Of a DNA stretch of 11,539 nucleotides, positions 1 through 6,267 are shown piece after piece (the first letter of the stretch is position 1; the number at the start of each line of letters is the position of its first letter). The position numbers and the translations under genes are program-made. The notes below the pieces were generated by a model. That model saw nothing but the letters and a program-made list of their open reading frames with translations. It had not been told where the DNA came from and did no database searches. The DNA comes from an uncultured Massilia sp. (GTDB lineage: Bacteria > Pseudomonadota > Gammaproteobacteria > Burkholderiales > Burkholderiaceae), in NCBI GenBank assembly GCA_946886065.1, contig CAMPHU010000147.1, positions 1 to 11,539 on the forward strand. The letters are read 5' to 3'.

Positions 1-566
1 GCGATCTCGCGCTCGATCATGGCGCCGTTCGGGATGCGGCCGGTGGTCGGGGTGTTGACCGTGACCGAGGAACCGCTCTTGCCCGTGGCGTTCAGGCCGC
101 CCACCACCAGGTTGCCCTGGGCCAGCGCATAGACTTCGTTGTCGGCCGCGCGCAGCTGCGTCAGCAACAGGGTGCCGCCGCGCAGGCTCTTGGCGTCGCC
201 CAGCGAGGAGACGGTGATGTCGATCGCCTGGCCGCGGCGGTAGCCGGGCGGGAACACGGCCGAGACCATGACGGCGGCCACGTTCTTGTTCTTGGCGTCT
301 TCGCCTTCCGGCAGCCTGACGCCGAACTGCTTGAGCATGTTGACCACGGACTGGCTGGCGTACTTGACCTGGGTCGAGTCGCCGCTGCCGTTCAGGCCGA
401 CCACGAGGCCGTAGCCGACCAGCGGGTTCTCGCGCACGCCTTCGACGCTGACCAGGTTGCGCAGCGCCTGCGCTCCTTGTGCCGGAAGGGCGGCGGAGAA
501 AGCGAGCGCCGCGATGATGCCTGCAAAGGCGCCCGAAATGCGGCCTGCGTTAATCAAGCGAATCAT
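1..566 (-). CDS. flgI: Flagellar P-ring protein FlgI (N-terminal 188 residues, cut by window edge)
   Basis: FlgI forms the P ring, the bushing around the distal rod in the peptidoglycan layer, and is assembled in the periplasm with help from FlgA. The reading frame opens at ATG 564-566 and stays open to position 1, so only the N-terminal half of the usual ~370-residue protein is seen. Residues 1-33 look like a Sec signal peptide: R3/R9, a hydrophobic stretch at about 12-27, then an Ala-rich cleavage zone. The mature part carries the family's most conserved blocks: [20 protein letters not shown] (38-57), [20 protein letters not shown] (106-125), then a LRGGTLL stretch (128-134) and an [11 protein letters not shown] block (147-157). 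An AAGGA ribosome site overlaps the flgH stop codon, and 7 bases separate the two genes. It is the last visible gene of the rod-hook-ring operon. Family identity is essentially certain; the C-terminus is not visible. Confidence 0.97.
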   Translation of the reverse strand, partial: MIRLINAGRISGAFAGIIAALAFSAALPAQGAQALRNLVSVEGVRENPLVGYGLVVGLNGSGDSTQVKYASQSVVNMLKQFGVRLPEGEDAKNKNVAAVMVSAVFPPGYRRGQAIDITVSSLGDAKSLRGGTLLLTQLRAADNEVYALAQGNLVVGGLNATGKSGSSVTVNTPTTGRIPNGAMIEREI

Positions 567-573
567 GAGGTCC

Positions 574-1245
574 TTAGAACGGCATCAGGGGGCTGTTGAA
601 GAAGCGCGTCAGCCAGCCCGGCGTGTTGGCGTCGGCGAGTGCGCCCTTGGCCGAGTAGGCGATGCGGGCGTTGGCCACGCGCAGCGAGGACACCTGGTTG
701 TCGGCGTCGATGTCGGCGGCGCGCACATAGCCCTTCAGGCGCACGAATTCCTCGCCCTGGTTCAGCGTCAGGTTCTTTTCGCCGGCCACGCGCAGCAGGC
801 CGTTGGGCAGCACTTCCTGCACCACCACGGTCAGTGCGCCGGACAGGGCGTTCTGCTGGGTGCTGGTGGCGTCGCCTTCGAAGCTGCGGTCGGCGGCGAT
901 GTCGATGCCGGTCTTGCCGAAGGTCTTGCCGAGGGCGCCGATCGGGCTCACGCCGACCGAGGAGCCTTTCGAGAAGCTGGTCCCGGCGCGCTTGCTCGCC
1001 TGGGTGGTTTCCTGCAAGATCACAGTGACCGCGTCGCCCACGCGGTAGGCGCGGCTGTCCGAGGTCAGCGGCACGGCATCACCCGTGAACACGCCACCGG
1101 ACACGCCGCCACGCGACGCCATGCGCTGCATCGGCACCAGGTCGTCGTCGTTCGTCGTCGATGCGACCGGCGCGCGCGAAGCGCAGCCGGCGAGCAGGAG
1201 GAGGGCAAGCAGGGATGCAACCCGCGCCGCAGTCATTTGCTTCAT
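574..1245 (-). CDS. flgH: Flagellar L-ring lipoprotein FlgH
   Basis: FlgH is the outer-membrane lipoprotein that forms the L ring around the distal rod. The 223 residues (usual length ~220-240) begin with a lipoprotein signal: hydrophobic residues 7-19, then the lipobox LAGC with the acylated Cys21. Family blocks follow: a [19 protein letters not shown] stretch (67-85), the beta-rich [18 protein letters not shown] (132-149), the LRVAGEKNL block (151-159) and a C-terminal part with VRAADID (174-180) and IAYSAKG (195-201). ATG at 1243-1245 directly abuts the flgG stop (TAAATG, no spacer). No good Shine-Dalgarno sequence is visible, so translation is probably coupled to flgG. flgI follows 7 bases downstream. 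The call is secure; whether it belongs to a lateral (lfgH) or primary system rests on the neighbourhood. Confidence 0.97.
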   Translation of the reverse strand: MKQMTAARVASLLALLLLAGCASRAPVASTTNDDDLVPMQRMASRGGVSGGVFTGDAVPLTSDSRAYRVGDAVTVILQETTQASKRAGTSFSKGSSVGVSPIGALGKTFGKTGIDIAADRSFEGDATSTQQNALSGALTVVVQEVLPNGLLRVAGEKNLTLNQGEEFVRLKGYVRAADIDADNQVSSLRVANARIAYSAKGALADANTPGWLTRFFNSPLMPF

Positions 1246-2031
1246 TTAGCGTGCAGTCTGTGCGAGGTATTGCAGCATGTTGTCGGCCGCCGACAGTACC
1301 TTGGTGTTCATCTCGTAGGTGCGCTGGGCGGCGATCATGTCGACCATCTCTTCGACCACCTGGACGTTCGAACCTTCCAGCGCGCCCTGCTTGAGCTTGC
1401 CGAAGGCGGCGTCGCCCGGACGGCCTTCGTTCGGGGTGCCGCTGGCCGCGGTTTCCTGGAACAGGTTGTCGCCCAGGGCCAGCAGGCCGGCCGGGTTGAT
1501 GAAGGAGGTCAGGGTCAGCTGGCCGAGTTCGGTCGGCGCGGCCTGGCCCGGGATGGTGGCCGAGACCATGCCGTTTTCGCCGATGGTGATGGCGGTGGCG
1601 TTGGCCGGCACGGTGATCTGCGGCACCAGGGGCAGGCCCTGGGCGTTGGTCAGGGTGCCGTTCGGGTCGACCTGCAGCTGGCCGGCGCGGGTGTAGCCCG
1701 GCTCGCCGTTCGGACGGCGCACCTGCAGGAAGCCGGCGCCGGAAATGGCGACGTCCAGCGGCTGGCTGGTGGTCTGCAGGTTACCGTTGGTGAACACCTT
1801 CTGGGTGCCGACCACGCGCGTGCCGTTACCGAGCTGCACGCCGTTCGACACGGTGTTGTCGGCGCTCTGGGCGCCCGGCTGCGAGTCGACCTGGTAGAAC
1901 AGGTCTTCGAACACGACGCGGTCGCGCTTGAAGCCGACGGTGTTGACGTTCGCCAGGTTGTTGGCGATCGCCTGCAGCTTGGCGTCTTGCGCCTGCACGC
2001 CGGTCTTGCTGATCCACATTGCTGGATTCAT
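1246..2031 (-). CDS. flgG: Flagellar distal rod protein FlgG
   Basis: FlgG is the major distal-rod subunit of the flagellar drive shaft, exported through the flagellar type III apparatus without a cleaved signal. The length of 261 residues is typical. The N-terminal rod signature is clear: QAIANNLANVNTVGFKRDR at 20-38 within a heptad-rich helix. The FlgG-specific extended stretch (about 48-85, containing VQLGNGTRVVGTQKVFTNG at 65-83) separates it from FlgF and FlgE. The C-terminal helix, around VQVVEEMVDMIAAQRTYEMN (223-242), is the coiled-coil partner in the rod. ATG 2029-2031 is preceded by TAAGGGA at suitable spacing. flgF ends 31 bases upstream and flgH starts at the next base after its stop. 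Assignment is certain at family level. Confidence 0.98.
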   Translation of the reverse strand: MNPAMWISKTGVQAQDAKLQAIANNLANVNTVGFKRDRVVFEDLFYQVDSQPGAQSADNTVSNGVQLGNGTRVVGTQKVFTNGNLQTTSQPLDVAISGAGFLQVRRPNGEPGYTRAGQLQVDPNGTLTNAQGLPLVPQITVPANATAITIGENGMVSATIPGQAAPTELGQLTLTSFINPAGLLALGDNLFQETAASGTPNEGRPGDAAFGKLKQGALEGSNVQVVEEMVDMIAAQRTYEMNTKVLSAADNMLQYLAQTAR

Positions 2032-2062
2032 GTTTGTTCCCTTAGGTGTCAGTAGGGCGGGC

Positions 2063-2788
2063 TTAGCCGCCGATGAGGCGGTTGCCCGCTTCGTTCATGC
2101 TGTCGCTGGCCTTGAACAGCTTCATCTGCATTTCGAAAGAGCGGTTCAGGCTCATCACCGCCACCATCTCTTCGATCGCCGACACGTTGCTGCCTTCCAG
2201 CGCGCGGCCGCGCACCGAGACATTGGGGTCGGCCGGCAGCGGATCGCCGCCGCGCGAGACGATCAGGCCCGCCTCGTTCTTGGTCAGTTCGGCGCCTTCG
2301 GCGCTCACCAGGCGCAGGCGGTCCACCACCTGCATCAGGGTGCCGCCTTCCGGCATCACCGAAATCGTGCCGTCGACGGCGATGTCGACCGCGGTGTGCG
2401 GCGGCAGGGTGATCTGGCCGCCTTCGCCCAGCAGCGGACGGCCCTGCACCGACAGCGCGCCGTTGGCGTCGATGTCGATCGCGCCGGCGCGGGTATAGGC
2501 TTCGCCGTCGCCCCACTGCACGGCAAGGTAGCCGTTGCCGTTGATCGCCACGTCGAGCGGGCGGCCGGTCTCGCGCACCGCGCCGGCGCGGGTCGAGACG
2601 GCGTCCGCTTCCATCGTGGACAGGTGCACGTCGTCGTAGCCGACGCCTTTCAGGCCCAGCTGCGAGGCCAGCTCGATGTTGGCGCGGAAGCCAGGCGTGT
2701 CGGCGTTGGCGAGGTTGTTGGCGCGCACCTGCTGGGCGCGCATGGTGCGCTCGGCGCCGCTGACGGCAGTGAAGATCAGCTTGTCCAT
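2063..2788 (-). CDS. flgF: Flagellar proximal rod protein FlgF
   Basis: FlgF is a proximal-rod component exported by the flagellar type III system. The 241 residues (normal for FlgF) start MDKLIFTAVSGAERTMRAQQ, followed by the rod motif ANNLANADTPGFRANIELAS (23-42). The central region has the flagellar basal-body hook repeat, with GRPLDVAINGNGYLAVQ at 75-91. The C-terminus carries GRALEGSNVSAIEEMVAVM (194-212) and RSFEMQMKLFK (216-226). It lacks the longer specific stretch seen in FlgG, which is why it is called FlgF. The gene starts 3 bases after the flgE stop (TAA-TTC-ATG) with only a weak upstream purine run, so its expression probably depends on translation of flgE. Confidence 0.97.
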   Translation of the reverse strand: MDKLIFTAVSGAERTMRAQQVRANNLANADTPGFRANIELASQLGLKGVGYDDVHLSTMEADAVSTRAGAVRETGRPLDVAINGNGYLAVQWGDGEAYTRAGAIDIDANGALSVQGRPLLGEGGQITLPPHTAVDIAVDGTISVMPEGGTLMQVVDRLRLVSAEGAELTKNEAGLIVSRGGDPLPADPNVSVRGRALEGSNVSAIEEMVAVMSLNRSFEMQMKLFKASDSMNEAGNRLIGG

Positions 2789-2791
2789 GAA

Positions 2792-3982
2792 TTACAGTGC
2801 CTGCATCAGGGCTTGCATCATCTGGTTCTCGGCGGTGATGACCTTCGAGTTCGCCTGGTAGTTACGCTGCGAAGTCATCAGGCCCACCAGTTCCGAGGTG
2901 ATGTCGACGTTCGAGCCTTCCAGGGTGCCCTTGGACAGCTTGCCGGCCAGGCCCACGCCCGGGGTGCTGTACAGCGGCGCGCCGGAACCCGCGTTGGCGA
3001 CCCAGGCGGTGTCGCTGACCGAGGCCAGCGCGCCTTCGTCCGGGAAGGTGGCGATCGCCAGGGTGCCGACCACCTGCTGCTGTTCGTTGCTGTACTTGGC
3101 GACGATGGAGCCGTCTTCGGCCAGTTCCACGCCCACGAAGCCGCCCGAGGCATAGCCGTCGCTGCGGTTGGTGGTGGTGGTCGCTTCGCCGGCGAACATG
3201 GTGGTGCCGTCGTATTCGATGTCGAAGGCGATCGGGTTGGCGCCGTTGGTCGGGGTCAGGGTCAGGGCCTGGGTGGTGCCTGCCGGCAGCTGGCCGGCGG
3301 CGCTGAAGGTCAGGGCCTTGGTGGTGCCGGTCGGGGCGCCGCCGTCGAAGGCGTAGTGCACGTTCACGGTGTTGGCCGGCGCGGCCGCCTTGACGAAGTA
3401 CTGCGACACGGTGTGCTGGGTGCCGAGCGAGTCGAAGACCACCGACTGCTTGACCATGTTGTAGCTGGCCGGGTTGGTCGCGTCGAACGGGGTCACGGTC
3501 GGCGCTTGCCAATCGGCCGACAGGTTGCCGACGTAGGACACTTCGGTGCTGGCCACGGCCGGGATCTGGCCGGTCGGGATCTGGACGTCGCCCATGGTGC
3601 CGAGCACGCCGCCGACGGTCTTGCCGTAGCCCTGGACCTTCTTGCCGGTGGCGTCGACCAGGAAGCCTTCCTTGTCGGCCGAGAAGATGCCCACGCGGGT
3701 GTAGTTCATCACGCCCTGGGCGTCGCGGGTGGTGAAGAAGCCGCGGCCCTGGATGGCGGCGTCCATGCCGCGGCCGGTGGTCTGCAGGCTGCCGTTCTGG
3801 CCGATGTTCTGGGTCAGCGAGGACACCTGGACGCCATTGGCCTGCTCGCCGGCATAGACCGACGAGAAGTTGGCGCGGCTGGCCTTGAAGCCATAGGTGC
3901 CGGCGTTGGCGATGTTGTTGGAGACCGCTTCCAGCTGCTCGTTGATGGCCTGGATGCCGGAGAGGGCGATATTGAAGCTCAT
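2792..3982 (-). CDS. flgE: Flagellar hook protein FlgE, lateral-type
   Basis: FlgE is the hook subunit, the flexible universal joint between rod and filament, polymerised under the FlgD cap. The 396 residues open with MSFNIALSGIQAINEQLEAV and SNNIANAGTYGFKASRANF (21-39), the conserved N-terminal D0 rod/hook motif. The form starting MSFNIALSGI with 'NAGTYGFK' is close to what is known for lateral hook proteins (LfgE). DAAIQGRGFF (74-83) is the basal-body repeat. Residues ~150-330 are the variable Thr/Ala/Gly-rich surface domains. The C-terminal helix, with GTLEGSNVDITSELVGLM (352-369) and SQRNYQANSKVI (371-382), closes D0. AAGGA lies 7 bases before ATG 3980-3982, and 35 bases separate it from flgD. 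Identity is certain; the lateral label is an inference from memory of the family. Confidence 0.97.
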   Translation of the reverse strand: MSFNIALSGIQAINEQLEAVSNNIANAGTYGFKASRANFSSVYAGEQANGVQVSSLTQNIGQNGSLQTTGRGMDAAIQGRGFFTTRDAQGVMNYTRVGIFSADKEGFLVDATGKKVQGYGKTVGGVLGTMGDVQIPTGQIPAVASTEVSYVGNLSADWQAPTVTPFDATNPASYNMVKQSVVFDSLGTQHTVSQYFVKAAAPANTVNVHYAFDGGAPTGTTKALTFSAAGQLPAGTTQALTLTPTNGANPIAFDIEYDGTTMFAGEATTTTNRSDGYASGGFVGVELAEDGSIVAKYSNEQQQVVGTLAIATFPDEGALASVSDTAWVANAGSGAPLYSTPGVGLAGKLSKGTLEGSNVDITSELVGLMTSQRNYQANSKVITAENQMMQALMQAL

Positions 3983-4017
3983 GGGGAATCCTTTGTCTTT
4001 GTCTGCTTAGTTGCGGC

Positions 4018-4710
4018 TCAGTTGCCGGAATTTGCCGCCACCTGGGCAGACGGCTTGCCTTTGAAACCAGTGATCATTGCGGGGTCGACGTCGCCGATGC
4101 CGGCGACCTGCAGCAGGATGCCGCCGGCGGACATGCGCACGCTGTCCAGGCGGCCGGAGATTTCCACGGCCGGCTTGGTGCCGTCCGAGGCTTGCGCCGA
4201 AATGCTGTAGTTCCCCGGCGCCAGGCCCAGCGCGACGGGGTCGATGGTGAAGGCTTGTGCGCCGCTGCCGTGGGCCGGCAGTTCGATGCGGTGCTGCTGG
4301 CCGTCCACGCCGGTCAGGACGACGTGGCTCAGGCTGCTGATGCCGCCGAGCTGGATGGCGCCTGAAATCTTGTCTTCGCCCAGGCGCACGCGGCTGGCCT
4401 GGACCGAGACCTCGGAGCCGACCTGGCCGCCCATGGCCAGGGTCTGCAGGCTTTGCAGCATGCTGGCGCTGGCGCTGGTGGTCTGGGCCAGGTTCTGCAG
4501 GGCCTCGGTCTGGGACAACTGGGACAGCTGGTTGACGAACTGGCTCGGATCGGACGGGGCCAGCGGGTCCTGGTTGCGGATCTGCGCCACCAGCAGCTTG
4601 GTGAACATGTCCTTGTTTTCGCTGACCTCGACGCTGGTCGAGATCTTGTCGCCGGCCGGGGTGTTGCTGTTGAACCCGAAGGCGTTGGTGTTGTTGGTTG
4701 CGGCGACCAT
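4018..4710 (-). CDS. flgD: Hook cap / hook assembly protein FlgD
   Basis: FlgD sits transiently at the tip of the growing hook and is needed for FlgE polymerisation; FlgK later replaces it. The 230-residue protein has the diagnostic N-terminal FlgD block: MFTKLLVAQIRNQDPLAPSD (35-54), then QFVNQLSQLSQTEAL (57-71). A Ser/Ala/Gln-rich helix follows (72-93). The C-terminal half is a beta-rich region with SGAIQLGG (116-123) and GNYSISAQASDG (166-177), consistent with the Tudor/Ig-like FlgD domain. The start at 4708-4710 lies two bases after the flgC stop codon, with a GGGAGA ribosome site inside the end of flgC. The gene order flgC-flgD-flgE is the universal order for this operon. Confidence 0.96.
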   Translation of the reverse strand: MVAATNNTNAFGFNSNTPAGDKISTSVEVSENKDMFTKLLVAQIRNQDPLAPSDPSQFVNQLSQLSQTEALQNLAQTTSASASMLQSLQTLAMGGQVGSEVSVQASRVRLGEDKISGAIQLGGISSLSHVVLTGVDGQQHRIELPAHGSGAQAFTIDPVALGLAPGNYSISAQASDGTKPAVEISGRLDSVRMSAGGILLQVAGIGDVDPAMITGFKGKPSAQVAANSGN

Positions 4711-4712
4711 GA

Positions 4713-5117
4713 TCAGCTTTCTCCCAGCTTGAGCAGCGATTGCTGCATCGATTTGATGCGGCCCATCACTTCGACATTGGTCTCGAAGGCGCGCGAGGCG
4801 GCCATCATGTCCGCCATCTCGGCCACTTCGTTGACGTTGGCGTAGAAGACGTTGCCGTCGGCGTCGGCCAGGGGATTGTCCGGCTCGTGCATCTTGCGCA
4901 GCGGCTCGGCCGACTGCACCACGTCCAGCACCTGGACGCGCGCCACGCCTTCTTCGCCGACCATGGCGGCGAACACCGGCTTGCGGGCGCGGTAGGCCTC
5001 GGTCTCGGAGCCGGCCACGGCGTTGGCGTTGGCCAGGTTGCTGGCGATCGTGTTCAGGCGCACGGTCTGGGCGGCCATGGCCGAACCGGCGATTTGGGAA
5101 ATGTCCTTGAAACCCAT
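4713..5117 (-). CDS. flgC: Flagellar proximal rod protein FlgC
   Basis: FlgC is a small proximal-rod protein (134 residues here, typically ~135-150). The N-terminal rod signature is RLNTIASNLANANAVAGSET (20-39), followed by AYRARKPVF (41-49). The 'ANAVAGSETEAYRA' form, instead of 'ANTPGY', is the FlgC variant in which the Pro-Gly turn is absent; I associate it with lateral and beta/gamma-type FlgC. The middle has the family's EPDNPLADADGNVFYANVN region (78-96), and the C-terminal helix is VAEMADMMAASRAFETNVEV (98-117). An AGGA ribosome site lies 8 bases before ATG 5115-5117. The gap to flgB is 17 bases, and its stop (TGA 4713-4715) is two bases from the flgD start. Confidence 0.96.
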   Translation of the reverse strand: MGFKDISQIAGSAMAAQTVRLNTIASNLANANAVAGSETEAYRARKPVFAAMVGEEGVARVQVLDVVQSAEPLRKMHEPDNPLADADGNVFYANVNEVAEMADMMAASRAFETNVEVMGRIKSMQQSLLKLGES

Positions 5118-5134
5118 GATGCGTATCCTGGTAA

Positions 5135-5491
5135 TTAACCTTCGATGGCCTTGGCCAGCCCGCGCAGCTTCATGGTGATGAAGGTGAGGCTGGTCTGGAA
5201 GTCGGACGCGTTCTGCGAAAACGCGGCCTGCTCGACGCCGATCTCGACGGTGTTGCCGTCGGCGCTGGGGTGGAAGGGCACGCGGAACAGCGGGCCGTCT
5301 TCCGACAGGGTCGGCTCGCCGGCTTCCTGGTCGATGCGCTCCTGCAGTGCCTGGGCGAAGTCGATGTCGCGCGCGGTGTAGCCCGGCGTGCTTTCGTTGG
5401 CGATGTTCGAGGCCAGCACGCGGGTACGCTCGGCGCGCAGCTGCAGCGCGTCGGCGTGTACCCCGAGGGCGTCTTTGAAATTAATCGTCAT
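5135..5491 (-). CDS. flgB: Flagellar proximal rod protein FlgB
   Basis: FlgB is the rod protein closest to the MS ring side, and here the first gene of the rod-hook-ring operon. The 118 residues are a little short for the family (usually ~115-140) but complete. Visible motifs are VLASNIANESTPGYTARDID (25-44), the canonical rod N-terminal motif, and FHPSADGNTVEIGVEQAAFS (73-92), which corresponds to the 'PSLDGNTV' block that identifies FlgB. The last helix (FQTSLTFITMKLRGLAKAI) is the C-terminal D0 helix. ATG 5489-5491 has a strong AAGGA site with six-base spacing. The gene is divergent from flgA, from which it is separated by 64 AT-rich bases that should contain the control region for both operons. 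Confidence 0.97.
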   Translation of the reverse strand: MTINFKDALGVHADALQLRAERTRVLASNIANESTPGYTARDIDFAQALQERIDQEAGEPTLSEDGPLFRVPFHPSADGNTVEIGVEQAAFSQNASDFQTSLTFITMKLRGLAKAIEG

Positions 5492-5525
5492 GGCGATCCT
5501 TCGTCGGAATACTGCAGTGATTTAC

Positions 5526-5550
5526 AATGTGATTTTTCGTAGGACACATT
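5526..5550. repeat. Inverted repeat AATGTG-N13-CACATT (operator candidate)
   Basis: Perfect six-base arms, AATGTG at 5526-5531 and CACATT at 5545-5550, lie between flgB and flgA. They overlap the plus-strand -10 candidate and the flgA ribosome site (AGGA 5541-5544). Placement fits an operator or a leader hairpin that would mask the ribosome site. The 13-base spacer does not match the CRP/FNR half-site spacing, so no regulator is named. A chance match is possible. Confidence 0.35.
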
Positions 5551-5555
5551 TTCTA

Positions 5556-6266
5556 ATGATTGCTTTCCATAGGGCAACCCTAATCATTGTAACCTGTCTT
5601 TTGTGCGCCACAACCGTGGTTGCACAAACAATTACTGCTGAGATAGAACAGGCTGCCCGTATACAATTAGACAAGCTCGCTGCGGCCAACGGGCTCGCCG
5701 ACCCCGAATACGACCTGTCGGTGGTGAGCAGCCGTCCGGCGCCGCCGTGCGCCGGCCCGGTCGCGGTCGAGGCGCTCGATACCCGCCAGCCGGCCCGCAT
5801 GCGCTTCGTCGCCCGCTGTTCCGCCGGCAAGGGCTGGCGCCACGACTTCGTGGTGCGCGCCCGCGTGTCGGCCCAGGTGGCGGTGACCGCCGCCGCGGTC
5901 GGTTTCAACCAGCCCCTCACCGACGCCGACATCACGCTCGAGAAGCGCGACATCACCAATGTGCCCGACGCCGTCGGCGACCCGTCCCAGGTGCTCGGCC
6001 AGAGCAGCCGGCGCAGCCTGCGGCCCGGCGAGATCCTGCGCGCCAGCCAGCTGACGGCGCCGATCGTGGTCAAGCGCGGCGACCAGGTGATCATGATGGC
6101 GCGTTACGAGGGAATCGAAGTCAGCATGGCGGGGGAGGCGCTCGACGCCGGCGCGCGCGGCGCGGTGATCAGGGTGCGCAATGCGGCCTCCGGCCAGGTG
6201 GTGCGCATGCGCGTCAGCGGCGCCGGCATGGTCGAGCCGGTCGACCTTCCCCTCAGTCGCCGCTGA
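5556..6266 (+). CDS. flgA: Flagellar P-ring assembly chaperone FlgA
   Basis: FlgA is a periplasmic chaperone that helps FlgI polymerise into the P ring. The chosen ATG (5556-5558) gives 236 residues, a normal length, with a clear Sec signal peptide: residues 1-23, hydrophobic core LIIVTCLLCATTVV (9-22), cleavage near VVA-Q. An AGGA sits 11 bases upstream. The frame remains open further upstream, but that would run through the flgB promoter area and remove the signal peptide from the N-terminus. C65 and C88 could form a periplasmic disulfide. The C-terminal half (~105-230) is the SAF/FlgA_C module: PLTDADITLEKRDI (120-133), SSRRSLRPGEILRASQL (150-166), VVKRGDQVIM (171-180), GQVVRMRVSG (213-222). 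It is the only plus-strand gene. The first ~40 codons are much more AT-rich than the rest. Its 3' end overlaps the convergent FlgJ-like gene by 14 bases. Confidence 0.93.
   Translation: MIAFHRATLIIVTCLLCATTVVAQTITAEIEQAARIQLDKLAAANGLADPEYDLSVVSSRPAPPCAGPVAVEALDTRQPARMRFVARCSAGKGWRHDFVVRARVSAQVAVTAAAVGFNQPLTDADITLEKRDITNVPDAVGDPSQVLGQSSRRSLRPGEILRASQLTAPIVVKRGDQVIMMARYEGIEVSMAGEALDAGARGAVIRVRNAASGQVVRMRVSGAGMVEPVDLPLSRR
5601..5627. repeat. Nested dyad cluster inside the flgA signal-peptide codons
   Basis: Three overlapping symmetries share 27 bases. They are TTGTG-CGC-CACAA (5601-5613), CAACC-GT-GGTTG (5611-5622), and outer arms TTGTGC (5601-5606) with GCACAA (5622-5627). They lie in flgA codons ~16-24 and cover the minus-strand -35 candidate. 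They may be a protein-binding site or simply mRNA structure; the function is unknown. Confidence 0.35.
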
Positions 6267-6267
6267 G
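6252..6267. repeat. Small inverted repeat over the two convergent stop codons
   Basis: CTCAG (6252-6256) and CTGAG (6263-6267) form a five-base stem with a six-base loop. Each arm contains the TGA stop of one of the two overlapping genes, flgA on plus and the glucosaminidase on minus. No T-run follows on either side, so it is not a convincing rho-independent terminator. Part of the symmetry follows from the two facing TGA codons themselves. Confidence 0.3.

Larger units (their letters stand above)
5492..5627. promoter_or_regulatory. Divergent flgB/flgA control region, AT-rich
   Basis: The 64-base gap 5492-5555, plus the first part of flgA, is the only AT-rich stretch of the window: 43% G+C by hand count over 5501-5680, against about two-thirds elsewhere. 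Weak sigma-70-like elements are visible. On the plus strand there is a TACAAT -10 at 5523-5528 (no good -35), which would give flgA a ~20-base leader. On the minus strand there is TTGTGG (5608-5613), 16 bases, then TACAAT (5586-5591), inside flgA and reading towards flgB. I checked both strands of this area for the sigma-54 GG-N10-GC pattern and found none, and no convincing sigma-28 promoter (TAAA...GCCGATAA). The region is rich in short dyads (listed separately). Its role as a control region is inferred from gene orientation; the exact promoters are uncertain. Confidence 0.45.

Noticed and set aside
457..4210. Very long plus-strand open frames (532 and 760 residues) opposite flgC to flgH
   Set aside because: They are antisense to well-recognised genes, have His/Arg/Gly/Val-rich composition typical of reversed high-GC codons, match no family I recognise, and have no ribosome site of note.
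5492..5530. Sigma-28-like promoter (TAAA ... TCCGACGA, minus strand) before flgB
   Set aside because: The spacing is about three bases short, the -10 matches GCCGATAA at only five of eight positions, and it would overlap the flgB ribosome site.
5388..5555. Upstream extension of flgA to 5388
   Set aside because: It would run antisense through flgB and the divergent promoter region, and would bury the signal peptide. ATG 5556 gives a correct N-terminus.
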